Origin: Macrococcoides equi
Lineage (GTDB): Bacteria > Bacillota > Bacilli > Staphylococcales > Staphylococcaceae
Assembly: GCF_047425865.1 (NCBI RefSeq)
Contig: NZ_CP179735.1
Length of the DNA stretch: 64,000 nt
Direction: 5' to 3' (one strand)
Below, one piece after another: positions 29,073 to 38,355 of this stretch (within the stretch, counting starts at the first letter, position 1; each line of letters starts with the position of its first letter). A program made the position numbers and the translations under genes. Below the pieces are notes generated by a model. That model was not told the DNA's origin and ran no database searches. It worked only from the letters and a program-made list of their open reading frames with translations.

Positions 29073-30254
29073 CTACAATAAATGATTATTGATTAAGTCC
29101 TGGCGTGCAGTCTCAATACTATCTTTACCGACCTTATTCTTAAGTGGACTGAATTCACTTGCGCGATCCACCTGTAACGTCTTAAATGACTTTCCGTAAC
29201 GGAAGATATCAAAATAGAATTTCTCAAATTTTAACGTCGACTGTTTTACAAGATTTAAATCTGCATCTAGTTGTTCTAAATTTTTAATAGCCAGGTGATA
29301 TGGTAATTCACTTTCAGCATGTTTCATTAAATAATCAAGTTTAAAGATATGAATACCGATATTTGCATTGCGATACGTATTTTCTTCACCTTCCGGTAAT
29401 TCCGTATATTCCATTACTTGTTTAACGCCGTCAACCTCAATAACGCGGCCCACACTTTCGTTATCTTTAGCAGCGATCGTCTTAGTCGTTACATCAGCTG
29501 CACTTTCTACAGCTAAACCACAAAGAATTGGATCTAACACTTTTACTAAAACATTATCAATATTATTGATATATAAATATTCTACGCCTTTTGCTTTTAA
29601 TGCAGCATTGACACCCGACTTATCAAGCGCTTCAAATATACCGCCGTTACCATTCGGTGTAGTTAATAGTTGCTGATCTTTATTAAGTAACAATTCTCCC
29701 GCTTCGCTTAATGCAACAACATTCGGTTGCTTGAAGAATGTGATATTCTCTTTAGGCATACCAAAATAATGATGTCCTTCAAAATAAGCAATTGTTTCAT
29801 CGTGATTGATATCACTTGTCATAATCGTCCATGGAATGTTGATGTGATATGCTTCGTTATAAGCAATGATTTGTTCTGCCTGCATTGCAAATAAACTCTT
29901 ACCATCAAATTCAAACGTTCCTTTTGGACCAGGGTGTTCTAAGCGTGTCCCTTGTCCACCTGCCATAAGTATCGGTGCAACTTTAAGCTGCTTAATCGCT
30001 GCAATCCCTTTCTCTTTATATGTATTTAACATTTCGTCAGACATTTCATCTTTAATAATCGTCTCTACATCCTTAATCTCACCACGAGGTAATGATACTT
30101 CACGATTAACATAGACTTGCTCATATAAATCTTTAATCGCATCAAAGTCCTGTGCTGATAATGCACCTTCTAATTGTTGTTGTTTGTCCTGTTCGATTTC
30201 ATTGAATTGTTTTGATAAAGTTATGTGACTGTATTGATTAAGTTTATTGAACAT
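29073..30254 (-). CDS. UDP-sugar pyrophosphorylase (UDPGP type 1 family)
   Basis: A 393-residue nucleotidyltransferase. The UTP-binding loop LMAGGQGTRLEHPGPKGTF (about 96-114) is the signature of eukaryote-type UDP-GlcNAc/UDP-glucose pyrophosphorylases, unlike the bacterial GalU and GlmU families. Later motifs include NGNGGIFEAL and YLYINNIDNVLVKVLDP. Staphylococci have a homologue of this kind with unproven substrate. It heads an operon with a two-helix protein and a HlyD-type adaptor, which suggests an envelope role. AAGGAGCG precedes the ATG. Confidence 0.9.
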   Translation of the reverse strand: MFNKLNQYSHITLSKQFNEIEQDKQQQLEGALSAQDFDAIKDLYEQVYVNREVSLPRGEIKDVETIIKDEMSDEMLNTYKEKGIAAIKQLKVAPILMAGGQGTRLEHPGPKGTFEFDGKSLFAMQAEQIIAYNEAYHINIPWTIMTSDINHDETIAYFEGHHYFGMPKENITFFKQPNVVALSEAGELLLNKDQQLLTTPNGNGGIFEALDKSGVNAALKAKGVEYLYINNIDNVLVKVLDPILCGLAVESAADVTTKTIAAKDNESVGRVIEVDGVKQVMEYTELPEGEENTYRNANIGIHIFKLDYLMKHAESELPYHLAIKNLEQLDADLNLVKQSTLKFEKFYFDIFRYGKSFKTLQVDRASEFSPLKNKVGKDSIETARQDLINNHLL

Positions 30255-30296
30255 GTGAGCGCTCCTTATGAGTTATTTATTCATATTTTATCACGA

Positions 30297-30800
30297 TTAG
30301 TTTAGCCATACTAACGTTCTGTGAAACATTTCAGTATAAAATAAGTACATTGTAAGTACACTAAACGTAGTAGCCAGTGAAACATCTAAAATACCACCGG
30401 TTTTAAAGGTAAAGGGAAACACAATTTTTGTGCTGATTGGAAAGAATAGCGTGACCCCGCGAGGTGTAAGCATGTCTAAGAAAAGATGACTGATTATACC
30501 GAGTACCGCACTAATAATATATATGGTTTGCACATCAAGTAAAATTAATGCAATACCTGTTATCAGAATAAAAAATATAGAATGCGTTAACGTACGATGA
30601 CCAAATATAAGCGCAATAATCATACTTAGTGGCCATATTTTCTTACCAATCTTACTACCGGCATGACAAATATCAGGGATAATACTAAATAAAGCAGAGG
30701 TACCTAATATGCCGGCAAAAGTGCTAATATCATGTGCAACGCGCATCGCATATGTTGTGCCGATAAGAATGCCTAGTGCAATATGCGTTTTTCCTGTCAT
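30297..30800 (-). CDS. YdjM-type membrane-bound metal-dependent hydrolase
   Basis: A 167-residue integral membrane protein of the YdjM/DUF457 family. It begins MTGKTHIALGILIGT with the family's N-terminal His. A second metal-like cluster FGHRTLTHSIFF and the loop HLFLDMLTPRGV, which carries His and Asp, are present. Four or five hydrophobic helices. The ATG 30798-30800 has an excellent GGAGGAGGTG site; longer upstream readings lack one. Activity is unproven for the family. Confidence 0.85.
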   Translation of the reverse strand: MTGKTHIALGILIGTTYAMRVAHDISTFAGILGTSALFSIIPDICHAGSKIGKKIWPLSMIIALIFGHRTLTHSIFFILITGIALILLDVQTIYIISAVLGIISHLFLDMLTPRGVTLFFPISTKIVFPFTFKTGGILDVSLATTFSVLTMYLFYTEMFHRTLVWLN

Positions 30801-30976
30801 ATGACACACCTCCTCCATATTTGACACTTTTGTGAAAACAATCACATTTCATTGCAATTCTTAATACATATAATTATACTAATATTATAACTTAATGAGT
30901 ATTAAATAAATGAAATAACCCCCTTTATTTCGCCCAACTCATTCAAATCAATCATGTGAATCATATCGCATGTAAT

Positions 30977-31011
30977 AAAGCACCCTCCATATTGAATATG
31001 GAGGGTGCTTT
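30977..31011. terminator. Terminator downstream of the AlkD-type gene
   Basis: A near-perfect 35-bp palindrome (stem about 15 bp, TTGAA loop) with T-rich flanks, just after the stop at 31018. It may act in both directions. Confidence 0.75.
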
Positions 31012-31017
31012 ATTTAA

Positions 31018-31686
31018 TCATTTTGACAACCATTTCAGCGCTTCACGTGATGATAACGGAGACAAATTATTCTCCTTAACAAAGTCTATTACAAATTGGG
31101 CATTCGTCTTAGAGTACTCACGTAAGACCCATCCAATGGCCTTGCGTATAAAAAATTCCGACTCATCTTTAGTGTTTACTATCAAGTCCTTAAGTAAGGC
31201 TTCATTCATCTTGTTCTTATATTTCAGCTGATGCAATAGACTCGCTCTCTGTAACCAGAAGTTATCTGAATGATTCCACTCGCGCATTATGCGCTCTCCT
31301 GCGATGCGGTCTTTCAGGACGATATCACCCACAATATTTGGTGCAATAGTATCTATTGAATCCCACCAGCTATGCGTTGTTATAAGACTTTCAAGATAAG
31401 GCAGATCTCCTGCATCAAAAAACCTGGCATTTTTATTCAGAATAATCATTCCGATATAATGATATTCACGTTCAGCTTGTTTGAAGCAATCATTCACTAA
31501 CGCTTTTGTTGCTTCTTTCATTGCAGGTAACCCCACCTTAAATAATTGTTTCATGATGGGTGCTGTCACGCTTTTTGGAATGCCGAGAAACGGAAAATTA
31601 TTTTTCATATAGCTTGCCATCTTTTGACTGTTTTCATCATTACACATTGGCTCATATGCCGCTTTAATCAGATCAATTGTTAGCAT
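31018..31686 (-). CDS. DNA alkylation repair protein, AlkD superfamily
   Basis: A 222-residue all-helical protein with HEAT-like repeats and the family sequences NFPFLGIPKSVTAP, WWDSIDTIAPNIVGD and FFIRKAIGWVLREYSK. AlkD proteins excise bulky cationic alkylated bases without base flipping; WD..D residues typical of the DNA-binding cleft are visible. The ATG 31684-31686 follows AGGAGAC and lies inside the end of the upstream lipoprotein gene, overlapping it by 14 nt in another frame. Upstream in-frame codons are only part of that gene. Confidence 0.9.
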   Translation of the reverse strand: MLTIDLIKAAYEPMCNDENSQKMASYMKNNFPFLGIPKSVTAPIMKQLFKVGLPAMKEATKALVNDCFKQAEREYHYIGMIILNKNARFFDAGDLPYLESLITTHSWWDSIDTIAPNIVGDIVLKDRIAGERIMREWNHSDNFWLQRASLLHQLKYKNKMNEALLKDLIVNTKDESEFFIRKAIGWVLREYSKTNAQFVIDFVKENNLSPLSSREALKWLSK

Positions 31687-32353
31687 TTGTTGTCTCCTGA
31701 GATGCAGATCGAACCTTGGCATTAGAGACTTCTTTCGTATCGGTCTTACTCTTTGTTTCAGTAGACTTATTATTTTCAATCGATTGATTATCTACTGCTT
31801 CAGTCGTTTTTGGTGGTTCAACACTCGGTTTAGGTTCCGTTGACTTAGCAGGCTTCGCCGGAATTACTTCTGTGGCAATCGGTACGTTAGTCTCCTGTTC
31901 GTTGGTAATAGGTTCTTTTTGTTTAATCACTTTTTCTGACGTATTCACTTCTTTTTGAATATTGCACTGGCCACTCTGACAAATGTAACCTTCACTTGTT
32001 AAGTTATTCCATGCCTTAGAATATTCCGCTGTATTCACAATCTCCTGACAATCTGCTGTATGTTCCTTGCCCGGGGTAATTAAACATAAACGCGCCATGT
32101 TATAACGTTCAGTGTCATAAGATGCTGTCGTTTGTGAGGCCGTAGCAGTAGCAGTGCTGTCTTTTTTCGGCTGTTTTGATTGCTTATCATGTTTTTTAGA
32201 TGTTTTCTTCTTTTCTTTTTGAGGTTGCTCTTCTTTTGGTGGTTTAATTTTCACTTCAATATCAGGCGATTTCTCTTTAGAATCGTTATCTTCCGCCTTA
32301 CCACATGCACAAAGAATGACTGCAATAAATAGAACACTCATCCATTTTTTCAT
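31673..32353 (-). CDS. Lipoprotein with Lys/Pro/Thr-rich regions
   Basis: A 226-residue putative lipoprotein. The signal peptide MKKWMSVLFIAVILCACGK has a lipobox (LCAC, Cys at about 17). A long low-complexity basic stretch (KPPKEEQPQKEKKKTSKKHDK) follows. Then comes a compact segment of about 60 residues with four Cys (ARLCLITPG, DCQEIV, YICQSGQC), possibly disulfide-bonded. The C-terminus is a Thr/Glu/Lys/Pro-rich tail. I do not recognise a function. It overlaps the AlkD-type gene. AAGGAGAG precedes the start. Confidence 0.75.
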   Translation of the reverse strand: MKKWMSVLFIAVILCACGKAEDNDSKEKSPDIEVKIKPPKEEQPQKEKKKTSKKHDKQSKQPKKDSTATATASQTTASYDTERYNMARLCLITPGKEHTADCQEIVNTAEYSKAWNNLTSEGYICQSGQCNIQKEVNTSEKVIKQKEPITNEQETNVPIATEVIPAKPAKSTEPKPSVEPPKTTEAVDNQSIENNKSTETKSKTDTKEVSNAKVRSASQETTNANN

Positions 32354-32540
32354 CTGTTCTCTCCTTAAATGTATGAATTATGATACATACAATGTAAGTA
32401 TTATACCACATGTCTGCTAAATGTGTAGAAGTACCATAAATCATCAAATGAAGAGCACTTCAAAGGCAAAGTTAATCCTTCATTTGATAAGATAGTAGTA
32501 CTGATAAAATGATTTATGCCAAATTTTAAGGAGAGATACT

Positions 32541-33443
32541 ATGCAGGAGAACACTAAAGGGATATGGTATGCAGCTTTAGCTTATTTATTGTGGGGAATA
32601 CTCCCTACTTACTGGCGTTCTGTCAATACCTTTAACCCCTATGAAATACTCTTCCATCGCGTTGTTTGGTCAGCGCTATTTATGGTGATACTCATTATCT
32701 GTCTAAAGAAATGGTCAACTTTTCGTGCAGATACAAAAGCGTTATTTCACCGAAAAAAAGAATTACTCGCACTATTTATCGCAAGTCTTGTGATCATGGT
32801 TAACTGGGGGATATTTATCTGGGCTATCAATAATCATCATGTTTTGCAAGCAAGTCTGGGTTATTATATTAATCCGCTCATGAGTATTGCACTTGGCTTC
32901 CTCTTTATGAAAGAGCGTTTTAATAAACTTGAAATTCTCGCAATAATACTTGCTGCAATTGGCGTATTGTTTATGACTGTAGAGGGAGGAACTTTCCCTT
33001 ATATTTCAATTATTTTAGCGGCAAGCTTCGCATTATATGGACTGATGAAAAAGTATGTCCATATCGATGCTATTTACAGTATTGCACTCGAAACAATCAT
33101 TACACTTCCAATTGCATTTTTAGGTATCGGCTTTTTAGCTCAACAAGGTGAAAATCATTTCGGAATCAATCATACAAGTTTTCTTATTTTATTTGCCGGT
33201 GCTGCTACAGCAATTCCACTCATTTTGTTTACAGCAGGGGCAAAACGCATTCCGCTATCGCTCATTGGCTTTTTACAGTATATTTCACCGACACTAATAT
33301 TATTACAAGGCGTATTTTTATTTGGAGAACCCTTTAATTTAACAGATTTCTTAACTTTTCTATTTATATGGTTAGGTCTTATTCTGTATAGTTACAGCAA
33401 ATTCATTCAATTTAAAAGCATGCAACGTAAAAAAATGCTCTAG
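32541..33443 (+). CDS. rarD: RarD, EamA-family permease
   Basis: A 300-residue DMT-superfamily protein with ten hydrophobic helices. The RarD-specific N-terminus GIWYAALAYLLWGILPTYWR and FHRVVWSALFM are recognisable, and AGAATAIPLILFTAGAKRIP follows in the second half. Transported substrate is unknown. It is monocistronic, with AAGGAGAG at the start and a bidirectional terminator that it shares with the convergent MFS gene. Confidence 0.92.
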   Translation: MQENTKGIWYAALAYLLWGILPTYWRSVNTFNPYEILFHRVVWSALFMVILIICLKKWSTFRADTKALFHRKKELLALFIASLVIMVNWGIFIWAINNHHVLQASLGYYINPLMSIALGFLFMKERFNKLEILAIILAAIGVLFMTVEGGTFPYISIILAASFALYGLMKKYVHIDAIYSIALETIITLPIAFLGIGFLAQQGENHFGINHTSFLILFAGAATAIPLILFTAGAKRIPLSLIGFLQYISPTLILLQGVFLFGEPFNLTDFLTFLFIWLGLILYSYSKFIQFKSMQRKKML

Positions 33444-33466
33444 CCAAATTGGCATGAGCATTTTTT
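33430..33466. terminator. Bidirectional terminator between rarD and the CynX-like gene
   Basis: Stem 33431-33440 with 33456-33465 plus an inner hairpin (GCCAAATTGGC), with A and T runs flanking. It overlaps the stop codon of the minus-strand gene. Confidence 0.85.
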
Positions 33467-34628
33467 AGTCAAAAATATATTTATTTTCACTTGAACGGTA
33501 GGCAAAGTAAAACATCGTAAGTGTGATGATAAAAAACATGATAAAACTTGGCACATGACTATTAAACATATCATGCAGATATCCCATTATCATTGGACCT
33601 GGTGCCGCAACAAAATAACCAATTGATTGACTGAACCCTGATAGCGCGATGGCATCCTCAGTTGATTTTGCACGTAGTGAGAAGAATAGCATACATAAAC
33701 TAAATGCCGCACCTCCTGCAAGTCCTGTAGCAATCATGGCAATGACGATAAAGGTGGTCTGCTTAAAGAGCAACGCACTAAAACCAATTAAAAATAAACC
33801 TGTAAACATAAAAACAAGCGGACGTTGATGCTGCATCTTCATCGCGATAATCGGCATTAAGAAAGTCATAGGAAGCTGCGCAAACTGATTGAGCATTAAA
33901 TAGTAGCCAGCGGTCTGCTGATCAACACCATAAGACATTAAGATATCCGGAAACCACGTTACTGTCGAGTAAAAATTCATAGATTGAAAGCCCATCATTA
34001 GTGCGATGGCTATCGCAAGCTTTGAACGATAAATTGGACGACGATGCTCACTCACTGCAAGTTTTGGATTAAACTTTAACTGAGGGATCCAGAGCACTAT
34101 ACCAATGACACTAAATATAATCCAGAAGCCTAAAGAATATTGATAACCTCCGTTATTAATTTTACTTAAAGGAACACTGAGTCCTCCTCCAAGACCTGCA
34201 GTCATGTTCATCGTTGCGGCAAATACACCTGTCATAAGACCCATCTGTAATGGAAAGCGCCACTTGATGAAACTTGGTAAAATCACATTCCCCGCTGCAA
34301 TACCTATACCAATAAGTACCGTACCAGTAAATAACATATAAACATTCGGTATAATTCTAATGAATAGACCGAGTAATAAAATTAACATACTAATCAATAA
34401 CGTCATACTCATGCCTAGGTAACGTGATATACGTGCCACAAACGGAGAAATCAATCCAAACATAATTAATGGGATGGTTGTCAGCATACCCAGCATTGCA
34501 TTGGGTAGACTTAAAGCATGTCCAATATCTGAAATCATCGGACCAATTGCAGTTAGTGGTGCGCGCAGTGTTGAAGCCACAACAATAACACCTGCCAACA
34601 AGAGGAATAACTGAGTTTTTTTATTCAC
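33465..34628 (-). CDS. MFS transporter, CynX/NimT type
   Basis: A 387-residue, 12-helix transporter of the cyanate/nitroimidazole (CynX/NimT) branch. The family opening AGVIVVASTLRAPLTAIGPM and IGIGIAAGNVILPSFIKWRFP are characteristic. Substrates are not known for most members. I place the start at GTG 34626-34628, 5 nt behind AAGGAAGA. A GTG six codons upstream has no ribosome binding site. It is a single gene. Confidence 0.85.
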   Translation of the reverse strand: MNKKTQLFLLLAGVIVVASTLRAPLTAIGPMISDIGHALSLPNAMLGMLTTIPLIMFGLISPFVARISRYLGMSMTLLISMLILLLGLFIRIIPNVYMLFTGTVLIGIGIAAGNVILPSFIKWRFPLQMGLMTGVFAATMNMTAGLGGGLSVPLSKINNGGYQYSLGFWIIFSVIGIVLWIPQLKFNPKLAVSEHRRPIYRSKLAIAIALMMGFQSMNFYSTVTWFPDILMSYGVDQQTAGYYLMLNQFAQLPMTFLMPIIAMKMQHQRPLVFMFTGLFLIGFSALLFKQTTFIVIAMIATGLAGGAAFSLCMLFFSLRAKSTEDAIALSGFSQSIGYFVAAPGPMIMGYLHDMFNSHVPSFIMFFIITLTMFYFAYRSSENKYIFD

Positions 34629-34786
34629 ATAAATCTTCCTTTTCACTTATATTTACTCCAATATTTTCAATTCAATCATAACACGTATTTTTCATCTTTT
34701 TTCGTGAAAAAACATCAGTTTAATTGTAAGTCGTTAAAAAAAGGGGTATATTTATGGTATCAAATAAATAAGGATGTGTATTAAAA

Positions 34787-35050
34787 ATGGCAATGAGAAT
34801 TACTAAAAATGATAAAGAAGTAAACATCAAATGGCGTGTTGCTGACATCACAATTCCGAACGAAGACATCTTAAGCGTAAAAGAAGATACTAATATTTAC
34901 GCAGGTGCAGATGAAAATAACGACGAAAAAGTAGTACGTATCGGCTCAACTTTCGGTAAAACTAATCGTATCCTTTTAGAAACTAAAGATAAAAAATACA
35001 TCATCTATACGCATAACGATAAAAAAATTATTAACGAATTAAATAAGTAA
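34787..35050 (+). CDS. Small PH-domain-like protein (SunI/YvbH-like)
   Basis: An 87-residue soluble protein, all beta strands then one helix. It has the pattern WRVADITIPNEDILSVKED followed by RIGSTFGKTNRILLETKDKKYIIYT. This resembles the bacterial PH-like fold of sublancin-immunity SunI relatives and of small staphylococcal proteins. It lacks the membrane helix of SunI. Two in-frame ATGs (34787, 34793) are possible behind AAGGATG. Function unknown. It is monocistronic with a strong terminator. Confidence 0.7.
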   Translation: MAMRITKNDKEVNIKWRVADITIPNEDILSVKEDTNIYAGADENNDEKVVRIGSTFGKTNRILLETKDKKYIIYTHNDKKIINELNK

Positions 35051-35058
35051 TGAATAGT

Positions 35059-35089
35059 CACCACACTTATCAGAGTGTGGTGTTTTTTT
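35059..35089 (+). terminator. Terminator of the PH-domain-like gene
   Basis: A 9-bp stem (35059-35067 with 35074-35082) and seven T. Confidence 0.9.
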
Positions 35090-35167
35090 GTATGGACTCA
35101 AAGGTTATCATTATGTCTAATCCTGCTGATTTGGTACTATAATCTTGAACACTAAGGAGGTATGTCA

Positions 35168-35884
35168 ATGGAACAATTAACAGATAAAGTTGCTCTAATT
35201 ACCGGTGGCTCAAGTGGCATTGGCTTAGCGATTGCAAAATCACTGGCGCAAGAAGGCGTTCATATCGCTATTACCGGACGTAATTTCGAAAAGCTCGAAG
35301 CTGCGATAACTGCACTTGATGTATATGATGTCGAGACAACAGCAATCGTATGTGACAGCAGAAATATTGAGGATGTAAAAGCTTGTGTTGCACACACGAT
35401 GGAAACATTTGAACGTATAGATATATTAGTTAATAATGCAGGCATCATGAAAAATGCACCATTCCTTGATACTAGTGAGACAATGCTTGATGAACTAATG
35501 CAGACAAATGTATATGGTCCGTTTAGATTTATGCAGGAAGTCGCACCCATCATGATCAAACAAAAAAGTGGCGACATCGTTAATATGAGTTCAATGTCAG
35601 CAGTGAATGCAACTGCAAATTCAAGTGCATATTCAGCAACGAAGTTTGCCTTGTCAGGTATGTCTGATAGCTTTATGAGAGAAATGCGTCCGCACAACAT
35701 TCGTACTTTCCTCATTCATCCATCAGCCGTACTTACTGATTTAATCGGTGAACCTACACTTGAACCTGAAACGATGACACACCCAGAAGATATCGCTGAG
35801 GTCATCATCAGTCAATTAAAATTGAATCGTCGTACATTTGTAAAACAAAATCAAATATGGGCAACGAACCCCGTTCAAAAATAA
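35168..35884 (+). CDS. SDR-family oxidoreductase
   Basis: A 238-residue classical short-chain dehydrogenase/reductase: cofactor loop TGGSSGIG (12-19), NNAG, catalytic Ser in NMSSMSAV and YSATK. Closest in style to 3-oxoacyl-ACP reductase-like or YkvO-like enzymes; substrate unknown. ATG 35168-35170 is 7 nt from AAGGAGG, whereas the ATG at 35162 almost touches it. The IsdG-like gene starts 11 nt downstream, so the two are co-transcribed. Confidence 0.9.
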   Translation: MEQLTDKVALITGGSSGIGLAIAKSLAQEGVHIAITGRNFEKLEAAITALDVYDVETTAIVCDSRNIEDVKACVAHTMETFERIDILVNNAGIMKNAPFLDTSETMLDELMQTNVYGPFRFMQEVAPIMIKQKSGDIVNMSSMSAVNATANSSAYSATKFALSGMSDSFMREMRPHNIRTFLIHPSAVLTDLIGEPTLEPETMTHPEDIAEVIISQLKLNRRTFVKQNQIWATNPVQK

Positions 35885-35895
35885 GGAGGATATTC

Positions 35896-36219
35896 ATGTA
35901 TATCGTAACGAACAGAATTAAGATGAAAAAAGGATTTGCAGAAAAGATGGCACCTATGTTTACAAAAGGTGGCGACATTACGCAGTTAAAAGGATTCCAT
36001 AAGATTGAAACATGGTCGATTCAAAACTTACCTGAATACGATGAACTACACGTGAACACATGGTGGGAAACATTAGAAGACTTTGAAGCATGGAAGACAA
36101 GCGATGCATTCAAAAAAGCACATGGTGAACGTGCAAACAAGTCAGATGCGGAGAAAAAAGAATCACCAATGCTCGGTTCTGAAATTGTAATTGCCAAACT
36201 TGAGACGGAAGTTAAATAA
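35896..36219 (+). CDS. Heme-degrading monooxygenase, IsdG/HmoA-like
   Basis: A 107-residue ferredoxin-like ABM-domain protein. The residues needed for heme breakdown in IsdG (Asn7, Trp67, His77) are matched by Asn6, Trp66 and His76, with the same sequence setting (NRIK, FEAW, FKKAHG). It begins MYIVTNRIKMKKGF, as HmoA does. It would release iron from heme in the cytosol. No heme-uptake gene is adjacent; its partner here is the SDR gene 11 nt upstream. AAGGAGG precedes the ATG. Confidence 0.85.
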   Translation: MYIVTNRIKMKKGFAEKMAPMFTKGGDITQLKGFHKIETWSIQNLPEYDELHVNTWWETLEDFEAWKTSDAFKKAHGERANKSDAEKKESPMLGSEIVIAKLETEVK

Positions 36220-36226
36220 AAATAGA

Positions 36227-36266
36227 GGCTTGACTGATGCATTCAATGTCATCAGCCAAGCCTTTT
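36227..36266. terminator. Bidirectional terminator between isdG-like and yjiH-like genes
   Basis: A 13-bp stem (36227-36239 with 36250-36262) with T-rich flanks on both sides. Confidence 0.85.
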
Positions 36267-36277
36267 ATCATATTTAT

Positions 36278-37624
36278 TTAAAAAATTAAATGTCCAATCA
36301 GTGTAATAATCGGTAAACAAATGATTGTTCGCATCAGAAAAATCACAAATAATTTCGGTAAACTAACAGGAATCTTCGAGCCTAAAATAACCCCTCCAAC
36401 TTCTGATAAATAGATTAATTGAGAAATACTGAGCGCACCAATAACAAAACGTGTTAATTCTGATTTAACATCAGAAATCAGTATAGAGGGTAAGAACATG
36501 TCTGCAAATCCAATGAGCACAGTTTCTGAGGCAGCTTTAGCGTCAGGAATATGCAGCAAATCAAATAACGGTACAAATGGTAATCCGATAATAGAAAAGA
36601 AATCCGTATGTTCAGCAACAATTGTTGCGAGTGTGCCTATCGCCATTACTACAGGTAATACGGCAAACCACATATCTCCAACCGTTTTCACACCAGATAA
36701 CCAGAATAACTTCCAGCCTGGTGCTTTTATTGCTTTAACAGTTGCATTATGCAATCCATAACTAATAATAGTGTGTCCATCAGGCGTTGTTTCATCAATC
36801 ACTTCTGTACTGCCATCTGCATAATGATCAGGTACTTTAGATAAAGGCCAGATACGTGGCATAATCATTGCTGCAATTAAACATGAAACGATGACCGTTC
36901 CATAAAATGCAAAGAAGTGATTCATCAGATCAACTTGTTTACACACAATAATCGCAAATGTAATCGATACAACTGAAAATGAGGTTGCTATAACAGTTGC
37001 TTCTCGGCGTGTAAAGAAATTCCCTTCGTATTGTTTGGATGTAATCATTACCCCTACCGTGCCATCCCCGATAAACGATGCTAAGTTATCCACTGCAGAA
37101 CGACCTGGTAAAGTAAACAACGGGCGCATGACTTTTGAGAACATTGGTCCTAAAAACTCTAATAAACCATAATCCATTAAAAACGGCAGGAAAAGTCCTG
37201 CAAATAAAAATACGGCAATCAAAGTCGGTAATAATCCGCCGTAAATTAACTGACCGGTCTCTTTAGTATCTACAAATGGAATATTTGTGTTGAAATACAC
37301 GATTGTCGCAAATACTGCTCCAATTAATCGGACAATAAACCAGATAATATTGACATTAAATAGCGTATTAAAGTAAGAATTTTTCGGCTTACTGATAAAG
37401 CTACAGTAAAATGTCAGAACGATAGATATCATTATGACACTATAAATTAATGTTGGTGTTGCATTACCGAGTATTTTTAGTAGCCACTGTGCCAGCACTG
37501 CTACCGGAAGACTTGTTTCACCATTCACTTCCAGAGGTGTTAAAAATAAAAATATACCAAAAAGACTTAATATAATAAACTTCAATCGACCTATCTTCCA
37601 TGTCTTCGAATCGTATTGTTTCAT
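36278..37624 (-). CDS. YjiH-family membrane protein with nucleoside-recognition (Gate) domains
   Basis: A 448-residue integral membrane protein with about 11 helices, including the Gate-like segments SAVDNLASFIGDGTVGVMIT and KAASETVLIGFADMFLPSIL. The C-terminus QLIYLSEVGGVILGSKIPVS is typical of the YjiH group. These are thought to move nucleosides or related solutes, but the role is unproven. It is monocistronic with AAAGGGGAT before the ATG. Confidence 0.85.
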   Translation of the reverse strand: MKQYDSKTWKIGRLKFIILSLFGIFLFLTPLEVNGETSLPVAVLAQWLLKILGNATPTLIYSVIMISIVLTFYCSFISKPKNSYFNTLFNVNIIWFIVRLIGAVFATIVYFNTNIPFVDTKETGQLIYGGLLPTLIAVFLFAGLFLPFLMDYGLLEFLGPMFSKVMRPLFTLPGRSAVDNLASFIGDGTVGVMITSKQYEGNFFTRREATVIATSFSVVSITFAIIVCKQVDLMNHFFAFYGTVIVSCLIAAMIMPRIWPLSKVPDHYADGSTEVIDETTPDGHTIISYGLHNATVKAIKAPGWKLFWLSGVKTVGDMWFAVLPVVMAIGTLATIVAEHTDFFSIIGLPFVPLFDLLHIPDAKAASETVLIGFADMFLPSILISDVKSELTRFVIGALSISQLIYLSEVGGVILGSKIPVSLPKLFVIFLMRTIICLPIITLIGHLIF

Positions 37625-37734
37625 GTTTATCCCCTTTTTTTATGCAATAAAAATAATATTTATACATTATATCACAATTATCTATTAAATAAACATTTCC
37701 TAAAAATCACATTATATTGCGAATCTCCATACAA

Positions 37735-37772
37735 CAAAAAATCCAATCTATAGTTATTATCGATTGGATTTT
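37735..37772 (-). terminator. Terminator of the GNAT gene
   Basis: A 9-bp stem (37740-37748 with 37762-37770) followed by T residues on the minus strand. Confidence 0.75.
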
Positions 37773-37777
37773 TGGGA

Positions 37778-38275
37778 TTAAATTTCTTTATAATAGAGAT
37801 TTTTATTCGGAATGTTTGGGTGCAGATGCATATTGCCTTTTAACAGCTGCCAGTCATTCTTATAATAAAAAGCATTAGCCGCAATATTATGCACGTCACT
37901 TGTTAAATAATATTTGCCGGCAGGTAACGCCTTCAGTAATTTGCTTCCGATACCTGTGTGTTTGTGACTCTTATCTACCGCAAGAGATAAAACTTCAAAA
38001 GCTCCATTTAACTTTTCAGACTCATCAGCAGTTAGATAACCATTCAATAGATCACGATAAAATTGATTACTCTCACTTGTATACCCGTATAAATAGCCAT
38101 TGATATTACCAAATTGATGACTGATGAAAGCTTTAAAGCCTGGTGTTTCACTTAACTTCAAAATATTTGCGACCATATCTTTATGACTTCTAGCATCATC
38201 AAAGTTGGTTAAATAAATCTCAGCAATACGATCCACAGCATCATGTAGTTCTTCTTTTGTTAGTTCCTGAATCAT
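37778..38275 (-). CDS. GNAT-family N-acetyltransferase
   Basis: A 165-residue acetyltransferase with the acetyl-CoA loop as VDKSHKHTGIGSKLL and a final NAFYYKNDWQLL segment. Substrate unknown. ATG 38273-38275 lies 8 nt after GAGAGGAG, and a TTG farther upstream overlaps that site. It is a single gene with its own terminator. Confidence 0.82.
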   Translation of the reverse strand: MIQELTKEELHDAVDRIAEIYLTNFDDARSHKDMVANILKLSETPGFKAFISHQFGNINGYLYGYTSESNQFYRDLLNGYLTADESEKLNGAFEVLSLAVDKSHKHTGIGSKLLKALPAGKYYLTSDVHNIAANAFYYKNDWQLLKGNMHLHPNIPNKNLYYKEI

Positions 38276-38355
38276 GCCAATCACTCCTCTCAACACTTTA
38301 TGAAAACCTTTTCATACTCTATTATGACCTTTTCTCAACCTTTTGACAATAATTT

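Noticed and set aside
35260..35715. 151-codon frame on the minus strand
   Set aside because: Shadow of the SDR gene.
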